Shown here piece by piece: positions 9,082 to 18,038 of a DNA stretch of 64,000 nucleotides. Location of the stretch: the NCBI GenBank assembly GCA_002746305.1, contig NVWV01000005.1, forward strand, positions 141,126 through 205,125, in the 5' to 3' direction. Position numbers and translations under genes: made by a program. Under the pieces are notes generated by a model. The model did not search any database, was not told the DNA's origin, and saw only the letters and a program-made list of their open reading frames with translations. The stretch's first letter is position 1, and the number at the start of each line of letters is the position of its first letter. Source of the DNA: Bacteroidota bacterium (GTDB lineage: Bacteria; Bacteroidota; Bacteroidia; NS11-12g; UBA9320).

Positions 9082-9515
9082 TGATTGAGCTTTCCATTAT
9101 CAATAAAAGTAATAATTCTTTACCCGAGTATCAGACAAAGCAGTCTGCAGGGGTTGACTTGCGTGCCTTTGTAAATGAAGAAGTTACCATCAAGCCAATG
9201 GAACGTGTTTTGATAGGTACGGGACTTTATATAGCCTTACCAGATGGTTTTGAAGCAATGATTCGACCAAGAAGCGGATTGGCATTTAAACATGGAATTT
9301 CAGTTATCAATACCCCAGGTACGATAGATGCTGATTATAGAGGAGAGATTAAGATTGCATTGATCAACTTTTCAGACCAAGATTTTAAAATAGCCAATGG
9401 AGACAGAATTGCTCAAATGGTTGTTAATAAATACGAACAAGTAAGTTTTAAATTAACCGAAAGCTTAGATGAGACCGAAAGAGGTTCAGGAGGCTACGGA
9501 CACACAGGAATATAA
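9081..9515 (+). CDS. dut: dUTP diphosphatase
   Basis: A 144-residue homotrimeric dUTPase hydrolysing dUTP to dUMP and pyrophosphate, keeping uracil out of DNA and supplying dUMP for thymidylate synthesis. All five family motifs are visible: AGVDLRA, RPRSGLAFKHG, NTPGTIDADYRGEI, GDRIAQMVV, and the glycine-rich C-terminal lid RGSGGYGHTG. Length is normal. It overlaps the flippase stop by one base and is 15 bases from the next gene, so it is embedded in the envelope operon, an arrangement I recognise from other Bacteroidota genomes. Confidence 0.98.
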   Translation: MIELSIINKSNNSLPEYQTKQSAGVDLRAFVNEEVTIKPMERVLIGTGLYIALPDGFEAMIRPRSGLAFKHGISVINTPGTIDADYRGEIKIALINFSDQDFKIANGDRIAQMVVNKYEQVSFKLTESLDETERGSGGYGHTGI

Positions 9516-9530
9516 CACAACTAGGATAAG

Positions 9531-10547
9531 ATGAATATTATAATACCAATGGCAGGAATAGGGAGCAGATTGCGACCGCATACACTTACTGTTCCAAAAC
9601 CACTAGTGCCAGTGGCTGGCAAACCAATTGTACAACGTCTGGTAGAAGACATTGCAAAAGTTGTAAGTGAACCTTTGGAAGAGATAGCTTTTGTTATTGG
9701 TCCCAATGAGCAGTTTTTTGGTCAAGAAGTGCAAACTCTATTGCTAGAAGTGGCTGCAAAGTTGGGTGCAAAAGGATCTATAAATGTGCAAGATGAAGCA
9801 TTGGGTACAGCTCATGCCATCTATATGGCTAAACAAGCACTTACTGGAAATGTAATTGTTGCTTTTGCTGATACCTTGTTTAGGGCAGATTTCAAGTTAG
9901 ATGCCAGTGTAGATGGAACTATCTGGGTGAAGGAAGTTGAAGATCCCAGAGCCTTTGGTGTAGTTCAATTAGATAGTGAAGGAATTATAGAAGACTTTGT
10001 TGAGAAACCAGAAAATCCCAAGTCCAACTTGGCTATTATAGGCATTTACTATTTCAAGGATGGAAGTGCCTTAAAGTCTGAAATAGAATATTTGCTGGAT
10101 AATGATATTAAGGAAAAAGGAGAGTTTCAATTAACTAATGCTCTTGATAGTCTAAAAGATAAAGGTGCTAAGTTTACGCCTGGTAAGGTGATAGAATGGT
10201 GGGATTGTGGTAACAAAAATGCGACAGTGAATACAAACCAACGAGTTTTAGCCAATACCAATGAGAAGCTAATTGCTGACTCTGTGAAGAATGAAAATTC
10301 AGAAATAATAGAACCATGTTATATTGGAGAGAACGTTCAACTAATAAATGCTAAAGTTGGTCCGTATGTCTCTATTGGTAATAATACTATAATAGAAGAT
10401 AGCGTTATAGAAAATACCATTATTCAAACAGAATCTCATATCAAAAATGCCAATATTACAAACTCAATGATTGGCAATAAAGCGTACTATGATGGTTCCG
10501 CAAATGAGATAAGCATAGGAGATTACAGTACCCAAAAGATTGGTTAA
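9531..10547 (+). CDS. sugar-phosphate nucleotidyltransferase with C-terminal beta-helix
   Basis: A 338-residue nucleotidyltransferase. The N-terminal Rossmann-like domain begins with the signature PMAGIGSRLRPHTLTVPKPL, and later shows DEALGTAHAIYMAK, AFADTLF and VEKPENPKSN, which bind NTP and sugar phosphate. The C-terminal part (about 255-325) has hexapeptide-like repeats (CYIGENVQLINAKVGPYVSIG) that would fold as a left-handed beta-helix. The family makes activated sugars such as dTDP-glucose, UDP-glucose or GDP-mannose for glycan synthesis; the base and sugar are not decided by the sequence. Its 3' end overlaps the next gene by eight bases. Confidence 0.9.
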   Translation: MNIIIPMAGIGSRLRPHTLTVPKPLVPVAGKPIVQRLVEDIAKVVSEPLEEIAFVIGPNEQFFGQEVQTLLLEVAAKLGAKGSINVQDEALGTAHAIYMAKQALTGNVIVAFADTLFRADFKLDASVDGTIWVKEVEDPRAFGVVQLDSEGIIEDFVEKPENPKSNLAIIGIYYFKDGSALKSEIEYLLDNDIKEKGEFQLTNALDSLKDKGAKFTPGKVIEWWDCGNKNATVNTNQRVLANTNEKLIADSVKNENSEIIEPCYIGENVQLINAKVGPYVSIGNNTIIEDSVIENTIIQTESHIKNANITNSMIGNKAYYDGSANEISIGDYSTQKIG

Positions 10548-12216
10548 ATCTTTATACATAGCTTTTGTCTTCATTTTGGTTTCAGCCCTAGGCTGTAAAT
10601 CAACAAAAGTGGTTAAGAGTAATTCTAGGTCCTTAGATTATACAACTCAAAAGAAATTTGAGAAGGTTTTCTTTGAGGCAAACAAACAAAAGATCCTTGA
10701 AAATAAGGAGAAAGCTTTAGAGCTTTATACTCAGGCCCTTGTTATTGATCAGAAAAGTCATGCTACTATGTTTCAAATGGCTAAGTTATATTATCAGTTG
10801 GAAAAGTACAGTGAAGCACTGTATTGGGCAGAGAAAACAGTAATTACTAGCAAAAGGTATAACCACTGGTATTCAGGTCAGCTTGCTCAATTCTATAACA
10901 AATTTGGAAAATATTCGCAAAGTGCAGGGGTTTTTGCATCCATGGTTGGAAATGAGCCCGAAGTAAGAGAAAACTATGTTGAAGCAGCGAGTCAATACTT
11001 CAATGCGAAAGAATACGGAAAGTCAGTTTCAATTTTGAAGCAAATGCAGGCAACATTTGGAATAGAAATGGAATCATCAACACGGTTGGAGTATGTATAT
11101 ACTGCTACTAACCAGCGAGATAAAGCAGTTGAGGAAATGGAAAGATTAGTAGCCGAAGATCCTACAGAAATTAGATACAAGGGTTTCTTAGCTGAGACAT
11201 ATTTGGGTGCCAATCAAAAACTAAAAGCTATTCAAACTTTGGAAGAGGTTATTGCTCTAGATTCAACGACTGGTAAAGCATATTTTGCCCTTTTTGGTAT
11301 TTATAGTGATGAAGGTGAAAAAGAACTTGCTGCAAAAAACTTGCTGAAAGCATTTAAATATGATGATGTAAGTCTACAACAGAAGATGCAGGCTTCAAGT
11401 CTTTACTTTTCAGCTTTGAAAAGAGATACAACCAGCAAGAGTCTTCTCATTAAATTAAGTGATGTTTTAGTTGCTGAGTACCCCAATCAGATAGAGCCTT
11501 TAATGTTGAAAGGTGATATTTATGGAGTTTTAGGTGATTTCGAGGAGGCAAGGGATTATAACAGAGAAGCACTAAGGATAAATGCAGGTGATTATAAACT
11601 ATGGAGCAGATTAATTGATTTTAATACTCGCTTAAAAGATGATAAAAGCCAGATTGAAGATACGGAAAAGGCACTTGAGCTGTTCCCCAATTTTGTTGAA
11701 CTTTATACAGCCAACGGATATGCTCATATTAACTTAAAGGAGTATGCTGAAGCAATAGATATTGCAGATCAAGGTTTGGATATTGCAATAGACAAAGCGG
11801 ATAAAACTGAGCTACTTTTGTGTCAAGCCTCTGCATATGGGAAAATGGAAGATTTTGATAAAGCCGATAAGATTTTTGATAAAGCCTTATTGATAAGTCC
11901 GTTTAATTCCACAGTATTAAATAATTATTCATTCAGTTTGGCTGAACGTAAAACAAGGCTTGAATATGCAGATTCACTCATTGGAGTGGCGTTAAAAATG
12001 GAACCAAGAAATCCGTTTTTCTTAGATACCAAGGCATGGATATTGTACGCCCAAGAGAACTATACCACCGCCTTAAAGATTTTAAATAAATGTATGGAAA
12101 TTGACCCTAGTAATTTGGAGTACTATGAACATGCTAAAGCTGTATTTATGGCATTGGGTAATCAGACCATGGTAAATGACATGCAAAAGAAGATAGACAG
12201 GTTGAATGAGAAGTAG
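10540..12216 (+). CDS. TPR-repeat outer-membrane lipoprotein
   Basis: A 558-residue lipoprotein. The TTG at 10540 is chosen because it opens a lipoprotein signal peptide with the lipobox SALGC (Cys19). Multiple tetratricopeptide repeats follow throughout, for example around ALELYTQALVIDQKSHATMF, AIQTLEEVIALDSTTGKAYF and ALKILNKCMEIDPSNLEYYE. TPR proteins are scaffolds for complexes. Between a nucleotidyltransferase and the DUF4292 and EnvC-like genes, it may help envelope assembly, but no partner is known from sequence. It overlaps both neighbours (8 and 11 bases), implying translational coupling. Confidence 0.88.
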   Translation: MVKSLYIAFVFILVSALGCKSTKVVKSNSRSLDYTTQKKFEKVFFEANKQKILENKEKALELYTQALVIDQKSHATMFQMAKLYYQLEKYSEALYWAEKTVITSKRYNHWYSGQLAQFYNKFGKYSQSAGVFASMVGNEPEVRENYVEAASQYFNAKEYGKSVSILKQMQATFGIEMESSTRLEYVYTATNQRDKAVEEMERLVAEDPTEIRYKGFLAETYLGANQKLKAIQTLEEVIALDSTTGKAYFALFGIYSDEGEKELAAKNLLKAFKYDDVSLQQKMQASSLYFSALKRDTTSKSLLIKLSDVLVAEYPNQIEPLMLKGDIYGVLGDFEEARDYNREALRINAGDYKLWSRLIDFNTRLKDDKSQIEDTEKALELFPNFVELYTANGYAHINLKEYAEAIDIADQGLDIAIDKADKTELLLCQASAYGKMEDFDKADKIFDKALLISPFNSTVLNNYSFSLAERKTRLEYADSLIGVALKMEPRNPFFLDTKAWILYAQENYTTALKILNKCMEIDPSNLEYYEHAKAVFMALGNQTMVNDMQKKIDRLNEK

Positions 12217-12940
12217 TATTTATATAGTACTGATAAGTACGAGCTTATGTTTTTTTTCTAGTTGTAAAACAAAGAAAATGAACACGGCTATCTCCGTAGA
12301 TGTACAAACAGTACAAAAATACTGGGATTCTCAGTTTATTACAGACTATGTTGAGGCAAGAGGTAAAGCATCTATTACAACAAATGGTAAGACGACCAAT
12401 GTTTCTATGCACCTTAAAATGAAAAAGGATAGTATCATTTGGGGTAAGTTTAGTCTTTTCGGAATAGGAGCTACAGTCCTTATCAATAGGGATAGCTTTT
12501 TCATGTATAACACCCTTACACAGGAGTATATGATTTATGATAATAGCTTCTTAAATCAATTTTTAGGATTCAGGGCAGACATAAGTCATGTTCAAAATCT
12601 ATTACTTGGGAATGCGGTGTTTCCTGAATCCGATTATTCTTTTAACTCGCTGGACAACCAACTTACAGGTGATGAAGGTATGGCAACTAACACACTCACC
12701 ATAAATTCTGATTTGCGAACATTAAGTTCAATAATTTCTACTGAAGACTCGACACAAAATGCTGATATTCAATACGATCAATATGAGGATGTAAACAATA
12801 TGTTAATGCCCAAAATTGTGAGCATTGATGTTAAAAAAGGAGCACAAACACTTGATGTTGTGCTTAATTATCAAAACGTAAATACCAACACTATTACTAC
12901 TTTCCCATTCAAAATACCGAATGGGTTTATTCGTAAGTAG
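12206..12940 (+). CDS. DUF4292 family lipoprotein
   Basis: A 244-residue lipoprotein with signal peptide and lipobox FFSSC (Cys20). The pattern DYVEARGKASITTNGKTTNVS, followed by KKDSIIWGKFSLFGIGATVLI and RDSFFMYN, is that of the DUF4292 family, whose fold resembles LolA/LolB lipoprotein carriers. In Bacteroidota it regularly sits between a TPR lipoprotein and an EnvC-like gene, as here. A role in lipoprotein or lipid handling at the outer membrane is inference from fold resemblance. It overlaps its neighbours by 11 bases upstream and 20 bases downstream. Confidence 0.88.
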   Translation: MRSSIYIVLISTSLCFFSSCKTKKMNTAISVDVQTVQKYWDSQFITDYVEARGKASITTNGKTTNVSMHLKMKKDSIIWGKFSLFGIGATVLINRDSFFMYNTLTQEYMIYDNSFLNQFLGFRADISHVQNLLLGNAVFPESDYSFNSLDNQLTGDEGMATNTLTINSDLRTLSSIISTEDSTQNADIQYDQYEDVNNMLMPKIVSIDVKKGAQTLDVVLNYQNVNTNTITTFPFKIPNGFIRK

Positions 12941-14066
12941 CATAAAAGTAGCATTAATAGGGTTTGTAGTATGCACTCCAATACTGTTGAGTGCAAGTAA
13001 AATGCATATTTCTGGCCAAGAAAGTGATCTACTTAGAAGTATTCACAAAATAGAGCAAATAATTGGTGACAATAGCCAAAGGTCAAATGGACTTAAAAGC
13101 GAGATTGCCAATTTAGAATATGAGATGTATGCTGCTCGAAAAATTGTTCGGTTAGCAGATAAGAATGAAAATGTTAGTCAGAATGAGCTTATGCTTTTGC
13201 AGCAGCAATTGAACGTGTTGAATGAGGAGAAACAGCGAGCTATTAATCAATACCAATCTATACTAATAGAGGAGTATAAAAATAGAGATTATAAAACAAA
13301 ACTATATTTTTTGGCTTCGTCAAAAACCTTGGGAGAATTCGTTAATCGATTAAACCATCTGAGTACACTGAAGGATCTTAGAAAGAAACAACTAATAGTT
13401 TTAAGCAATAAGCAAAAGGAGGTAACAGATAAATTAGAGGTATACAGCAGTAGCAAAGAGGAAAAGAAGAAAATATCTGCAAAGAAGGTTATGCAAATGA
13501 CCAAGTTAAACAGTCTACTTAGAATAAGGCATCAGAAGTACCGTGAGCTCAAGTCTGATAAAAATGAGTTGCAATTAGAACTAAATACTGCCAATTTAAA
13601 ACTTTCAGAATTAAACAATGCAATAAGAGAAAGAATTATTGAACCTTCTACAAAATCAGGGACTGGTAATTTTGTTTTGAAATGGCCTGTAAAATATGGA
13701 CTTGTAGTTGGTCAATTTGGAGTGGAAAAGCATGCAAAAGAAAGAAAGGTATTAATGGAAAATAACGGTATTGATATCTTAGTATCAAAGAGTGAAAAGG
13801 TTATATCAAGTGCAAGTGGAACGGTTAAAGCAGTACTTCAGATACCTGGATTAAATACCTCTATTATCGTAGATCATAATGGTTATTTTTCTGTGTATTC
13901 AAACATTAAAGATGTTAAACTTCAAAAGGGTGATAGAGTAGAAAAAGGGGATCTCTTAGGACCAATTGCCATGGATGAAAATGGTTTGTGCAAGTTGCAT
14001 TTTGAAGTGTGGAAAGGAACCACTAAAGTAGACCCCGAATTGTTCTTAGAAGGTTCTTTGAATTAA
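12921..14066 (+). CDS. EnvC-like murein hydrolase activator (degenerate M23/LytM domain)
   Basis: A 381-residue exported protein: N-terminal hydrophobic segment (residues 5-25), a long coiled coil from about 30 to 245, and a LytM/M23 domain from about 260. In the LytM domain the first zinc-binding pattern, normally HxGxD, reads NNGID, and the final HLHFE pattern reads KLHFE. Two histidine ligands are therefore missing. This is the signature of EnvC-type regulators, which activate amidases for septal peptidoglycan splitting rather than cutting peptidoglycan themselves. It is the last gene of the overlapping envelope run and overlaps DUF4292 by 20 bases. Confidence 0.9.
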   Translation: MGLFVSSIKVALIGFVVCTPILLSASKMHISGQESDLLRSIHKIEQIIGDNSQRSNGLKSEIANLEYEMYAARKIVRLADKNENVSQNELMLLQQQLNVLNEEKQRAINQYQSILIEEYKNRDYKTKLYFLASSKTLGEFVNRLNHLSTLKDLRKKQLIVLSNKQKEVTDKLEVYSSSKEEKKKISAKKVMQMTKLNSLLRIRHQKYRELKSDKNELQLELNTANLKLSELNNAIRERIIEPSTKSGTGNFVLKWPVKYGLVVGQFGVEKHAKERKVLMENNGIDILVSKSEKVISSASGTVKAVLQIPGLNTSIIVDHNGYFSVYSNIKDVKLQKGDRVEKGDLLGPIAMDENGLCKLHFEVWKGTTKVDPELFLEGSLN

Positions 14067-14128
14067 GTAACTCCGTACATTCATTGTTAAGATTGTTTTA
14101 GAGCTTCAAAAGGGAGATATTAGCCCCG

Positions 14129-14971
14129 ATGAAAATTGGTATAATTGGTGCAGGAGTTATGGGGAGAGGAATCGCTCAAGTTTCTGCTATGGCAGGCCAT
14201 AAAGTGGTCCTTTTTGATATTAATCATGATGTACTAGATTCTGCAAAGGTTGCGGTAGAAAAGAATTTAAATAAGGCTATTGAGTTAGGCAAGTTAAATC
14301 AAGAAGGGAAAGATTCTACAATCACCAATTTACAGTATTCCAATAGTATAGCAGATGTTCAAGTTGACTTGATAATAGAGGCTATAGTGGAGAGACTGGA
14401 TGTAAAATTGAAGGTCCTTGCTGATTTGGCTGAAATAAATGGTGAATCTACTATTTATGCATCCAATACTTCGTCCATACCGCTTACTCAAATTGCAGCT
14501 AAATTTAAATATCCAAAGCAAATTGTTGGTATACATTACTTTAACCCCGCCCATATTATGAAATTGGTAGAGGTGATAAGTGCAGAGCAAACAGCTCCTG
14601 AGGTTATGCAAACCGCTTTAGACTATGTGAAAAGTGTAAATAAGAAGTGGGTTGTTGCTAAAGATGCTCCAGGTTTTATTGTGAATAGAGTTGCACGACA
14701 TTTTTATGTTGAAGGTTTAAAAGTACTGGAAGAAAATGTGGCGAGTCATGAGGTAATAGATGATTTGATTAGAGCTTCAGGTTTTAAAATGGGACCTTTT
14801 CAGTTGATGGACCTTATTGGAGTAGAGACCAATCTCTCTGTAACAGAGTCTATGTATGGATTATTTAATTACGATCAAAAATTTAGACCCAATCGGATAC
14901 AACAAAAGAAAGTACAAGCTGGTTATTATGGTAGAAAGTCGGGTAAAGGCTTTTATACCTACGAAAAATGA
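14129..14971 (+). CDS. 3-hydroxyacyl-CoA (3-hydroxybutyryl-CoA) dehydrogenase
   Basis: A 280-residue NAD(P)-dependent enzyme. The N-terminus has the Rossmann motif GIIGAGVMGRGIAQVSAMAG with an acidic residue at the end of strand 2 (LFD). The catalytic region holds ASNTSSIPLTQIA, GIHYFNPAHIMKLVEV with the catalytic His, and APGFIVNRVARHFYVEG. The C-terminal helical domain ends in YYGRKSGKGFYTY. Length is right for single-domain 3-hydroxybutyryl-CoA dehydrogenases used in acyl-CoA beta-oxidation or butyrate-type metabolism. No other beta-oxidation genes adjoin it. The stop codon overlaps the next ATG by four bases. Confidence 0.95.
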   Translation: MKIGIIGAGVMGRGIAQVSAMAGHKVVLFDINHDVLDSAKVAVEKNLNKAIELGKLNQEGKDSTITNLQYSNSIADVQVDLIIEAIVERLDVKLKVLADLAEINGESTIYASNTSSIPLTQIAAKFKYPKQIVGIHYFNPAHIMKLVEVISAEQTAPEVMQTALDYVKSVNKKWVVAKDAPGFIVNRVARHFYVEGLKVLEENVASHEVIDDLIRASGFKMGPFQLMDLIGVETNLSVTESMYGLFNYDQKFRPNRIQQKKVQAGYYGRKSGKGFYTYEK

Positions 14972-15426
14972 GATTTACTGCATTCATAGCGATAGTATTA
15001 GCACTTACACTTAACCAATCGTGTAAGCCAGATAATGAACTTATAGGAGACTGCTTCGTGCCAAGTGTGTCTGTTAACCTAACCATTAATATGACCTTTC
15101 CAGAGTATTTTAACCTTCAGAATTTAGGAGAGTACAAGGCTTTTGAGGCAGGGAATAGGGGTATTTATGTAATTCATAATTACGACGATATATTCTATGC
15201 GATAGAACGAACGTGCACCTATCAGTCGGACAACGAGTGTTCCAAAATATATCTAGATAATGATATTCTTCAATTGAGATGTGGTACACCTGCAGATACA
15301 GGATTTGTAAAGTGTTGCGAATCTACCTATGCGTTTAGTAGTGGATACCTTACTGGACCCACTCGATGTAATCTAAAGACGTATAGAATTAGCAGAAGCG
15401 GGAATACATTGTACGTGTCTAATTAA
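14968..15426 (+). CDS. Rieske-like lipoprotein lacking canonical histidine ligands
   Basis: A 152-residue lipoprotein with signal peptide and lipobox NQSC (Cys19). From residue 30 the layout resembles the Rieske fold: an N-terminal beta strand block, YVIHNYDDIFYAIERTCTYQ, CSKIYLDNDILQLRC, KCCESTYAF, a GPTRCNLKTYRI end. Canonical Rieske clusters use C-x-H and C-x-x-H. Here the first site reads C-T-Y and the second C-C-E-S, with no histidines, so a normal 2Fe-2S cluster is unlikely; disulfides or all-cysteine metal binding are possible. I recall similar Cys-rich Rieske-like lipoproteins in Bacteroidota, but no function. It overlaps the dehydrogenase gene by four bases. Confidence 0.7.
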   Translation: MRFTAFIAIVLALTLNQSCKPDNELIGDCFVPSVSVNLTINMTFPEYFNLQNLGEYKAFEAGNRGIYVIHNYDDIFYAIERTCTYQSDNECSKIYLDNDILQLRCGTPADTGFVKCCESTYAFSSGYLTGPTRCNLKTYRISRSGNTLYVSN

Positions 15427-15510
15427 AATAAACTCCTTATAGACAGTAGGTTATAAAGTTATTGCATTTTGTTTTGAACGTTTTGAATATTTGGGGATAT
15501 TAGCTTGTGT

Positions 15511-17451
15511 ATGAAGTTAATAACGCTAAAAATTTTGACCCTTTTTCTTCTTGGAATACTATCCAATACTGCATTCGCAGGAAATGAAGTACCCAAGGAA
15601 AAAGTATATTCCTTTATTAAACAAAAACAAAGTGCTCAATGGTATATAGATCAAGCCAATGTTTGGGGTGAGTACCTTGAAGAAAACTCAAAAGATGCAG
15701 ATGGTTGGTTGAACTTCTATACAGCAAAGCGGATGTTGAAACTGTATGGAGCAAATGTGAGTCATGAAGACTTAATTGAACTAGTAAAGAAGATTGGAAC
15801 TAAGATTCCAAATACGTTTGAATATCACTACATCTCCTATTGGAATGCTGGCCTAAAAAGCAATTCTGAAAATTTAGAGCATCTAAATAAAGCTCAGGAA
15901 TTAGGCCCGAACAGGGTTGAACTAATGGATGATTTACTGACCTACTATGAAATAAATAGGGACAAAGAAAATATTGTAAAAACCTGCAAGAGGTGGTTTG
16001 CTTCCAATGATATTTCTGCAGGTGTATATGCTTGGAACTATAACATGCTCCAGAGTACAGAAGAAAACGCCATTCTTATCACTTTTGGTGATAATGATAC
16101 ATATCCAAGTTGGGTATTGCAACATGCAAAAGGGATACGACAGGATGTTACAGTAATTAATATTAGCTTGATTAGCATTGATTCCTACAGAATCAAGTAC
16201 CTGAAAGAACTAGGAATTCCACAGCTACCTAAAAAGAGACACGATTACTCAGGTTGGAAAGAATTTAAAATAGCATTTGTAGAACATCTTAAGACGCACA
16301 CTTACAGACCTTTGTACTTTGCAATATCGTCAGATAAAGAAGTGTACGAGTCGTTTGAGGATGAGGTGTATAACGTCGGTCTAGCCTACAAATGGAGTAA
16401 AACTAAGTTTGACAATATTGCAGTGACCAAACGAAACTTTGAGAAAAAGTACCTGATGGATTATATAAAATTAGAGTTGCAAAATGATCTAAGTCAAGGA
16501 GTTGTAGACCATGCGAATACCAACTATCTTATACCCTTGCTTACCTTGTACAATCACTATGAAGAGAGTGAGGATGTACGTTCAGTCGAAGTAAAACAGC
16601 TTATTAAAAGCATTGCTATGAAGAACGATATGGAGATGCAAGTTGCTAAACTTTTGAATGAGACAAATTCTGGAGTGTCATTGGTTGTGGATGATCCTCG
16701 CAAATTGGAAACAGGATTTCTTAAGGTGAACGATACATTGTATGCTTTGGAAACGGAAGTGAACAATGAATCTTACGACCTGTTTCTTACTGATCTATTA
16801 AAACAGAAGAGGTATGATGAACTAAATGTGGCAAAGGCTGCTGCTGTAAACTGGAGGTCATTGTTGTCATCCAGTACAAGTAGTTTAACAGAAGATGAAC
16901 TGTTTAAAAATGGGAATCCAAGCGATCCTCTTGCTCCTGTAGTGAATTTATCGTATGAGGGAGCAATTGCCTACTGTAATTGGTTAACGACTACCTATAA
17001 TTCTTTAGAACATAAAAAGAAGAAATTTGGATTGGTGGAGTTCAAGTTGCCTACCGAGGCAGAATGGGAGTACATCGCAAATGGAGGAAAGCAAAACATG
17101 ACGTATTCTTGGGGAGGACCTTATGTCAGAAATTCCAAAGGGTGTTTCTTAGCCAATTTACGCGTAGGAGATATAGATGATGTTCCTGGTCAGGGTATAA
17201 GTTCTGAAACAGAATGCAGTGCAAGTAATATAGATGGAGCTATTTTCACGGTACGTGGAGACTCTTATTATCCCAATGGCTATGGCCTCTATGGTATAAC
17301 CGGAAATGTATCCGAAATGACCAATAAAAAAGGTTTAGTAAAGGGAGGAAGTTGGAATACACGTCCAAACAATGCAACGATCACAAGCAAAGAAAGCCAT
17401 GATCAACCAAGTCCTGAAGTAGGGTTTAGGGTAATAATGGTCGTAAAATAA
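15511..17451 (+). CDS. exported protein with C-terminal formylglycine-generating-enzyme-like domain
   Basis: A 646-residue protein. I choose the ATG at 15511 (a TTG six bases earlier is in frame), giving the signal peptide MKLITLKILTLFLLGILSNTAFA. The helical N-terminal half includes a stretch near residues 194-214 (FGDNDTYPSWVLQHAKGIR) resembling the soluble tail of DUF2723-type membrane proteins. From about 405 it has the FGE/sulfatase-modifying fold: AIAYCNWL, LPTEAEWEYIANGG, YGLYGITGNVSEMTN, KGGSWNT and GFRVIMV. In Bacteroidota this fold is also used by gliding/T9SS lipoproteins GldJ and GldK, but no lipobox is present. Function is unassigned. A sigma-factor gene follows after 17 bases. 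Confidence 0.75.
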   Translation: MKLITLKILTLFLLGILSNTAFAGNEVPKEKVYSFIKQKQSAQWYIDQANVWGEYLEENSKDADGWLNFYTAKRMLKLYGANVSHEDLIELVKKIGTKIPNTFEYHYISYWNAGLKSNSENLEHLNKAQELGPNRVELMDDLLTYYEINRDKENIVKTCKRWFASNDISAGVYAWNYNMLQSTEENAILITFGDNDTYPSWVLQHAKGIRQDVTVINISLISIDSYRIKYLKELGIPQLPKKRHDYSGWKEFKIAFVEHLKTHTYRPLYFAISSDKEVYESFEDEVYNVGLAYKWSKTKFDNIAVTKRNFEKKYLMDYIKLELQNDLSQGVVDHANTNYLIPLLTLYNHYEESEDVRSVEVKQLIKSIAMKNDMEMQVAKLLNETNSGVSLVVDDPRKLETGFLKVNDTLYALETEVNNESYDLFLTDLLKQKRYDELNVAKAAAVNWRSLLSSSTSSLTEDELFKNGNPSDPLAPVVNLSYEGAIAYCNWLTTTYNSLEHKKKKFGLVEFKLPTEAEWEYIANGGKQNMTYSWGGPYVRNSKGCFLANLRVGDIDDVPGQGISSETECSASNIDGAIFTVRGDSYYPNGYGLYGITGNVSEMTNKKGLVKGGSWNTRPNNATITSKESHDQPSPEVGFRVIMVVK

Positions 17452-17468
17452 ATAAGTAAAGAATTCAT

Positions 17469-18038
17469 TTGTTTAATCGGTATAAATCCAAAACCGACGA
17501 GGTGTTAATGGAGCTCCTTCAACAGGGTTCCAAGCCTGCGTTTAATGAAATCTATGCAAGGTATAGTAAGCGTCTACTATACTTTATGTTTAGGTTATTG
17601 AATGGAGATGAAAGTTTAGCTCAAGATAAATTACACGATGTATTTCTAAAACTGATAGAGCGACCAGATAGGTTTGATAGTACTCGTCAGTTTAAATCTT
17701 GGATTTACAAAGTAGCAAGTAATGAGTGTAATAAACATTACAGAGGGACAACAGGTCTCTCATATGAGACTTTAGAAAATGTTGAGGATTCAGTCGACCC
17801 TACTATCTATCAATATTTAGAAAATACAAGTTTCAAAAGAGCATTGACACTTCATCTAAAAGAACTGAGCTATGAGCATAAATGCACATTTGTTTTGAGA
17901 TTTCAAGAAGGATTAAGTGTGAAAGAAATCAGTACCATTATGGACTGTCCAGAAGGAACTGTAAAGTCTAGAATCCATCACAGCACAAGGATTCTATCCA
18001 ATAAATTAAAAGAGTATAATCCCATTAACACATTGTAA
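17469..18038 (+). CDS. ECF-type RNA polymerase sigma factor
   Basis: A 189-residue sigma-70 family protein of the extracytoplasmic-function class. Region 2 lies at about 25-95 (AFNEIYARYSKRLLYFMFRLL, LAQDKLHDVFLKL, KSWIYKVASNECNKHYR). Region 4 lies at about 130-185 (LSYEHKCTFVLRFQEGLSVKEI, CPEGTVKSRIHHSTRIL). The start is TTG at 17469; the first in-frame ATG would leave region 2 shortened by 13 residues. It is directly followed, with no gap, by a membrane protein that probably acts as its anti-sigma factor. Confidence 0.92.
   Translation: MFNRYKSKTDEVLMELLQQGSKPAFNEIYARYSKRLLYFMFRLLNGDESLAQDKLHDVFLKLIERPDRFDSTRQFKSWIYKVASNECNKHYRGTTGLSYETLENVEDSVDPTIYQYLENTSFKRALTLHLKELSYEHKCTFVLRFQEGLSVKEISTIMDCPEGTVKSRIHHSTRILSNKLKEYNPINTL

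Noticed and set aside
12921..14066. Active M23 endopeptidase
   Set aside because: Two of the zinc-ligand histidines are absent (NNGID, KLHFE), so an EnvC-like non-catalytic activator fits better.
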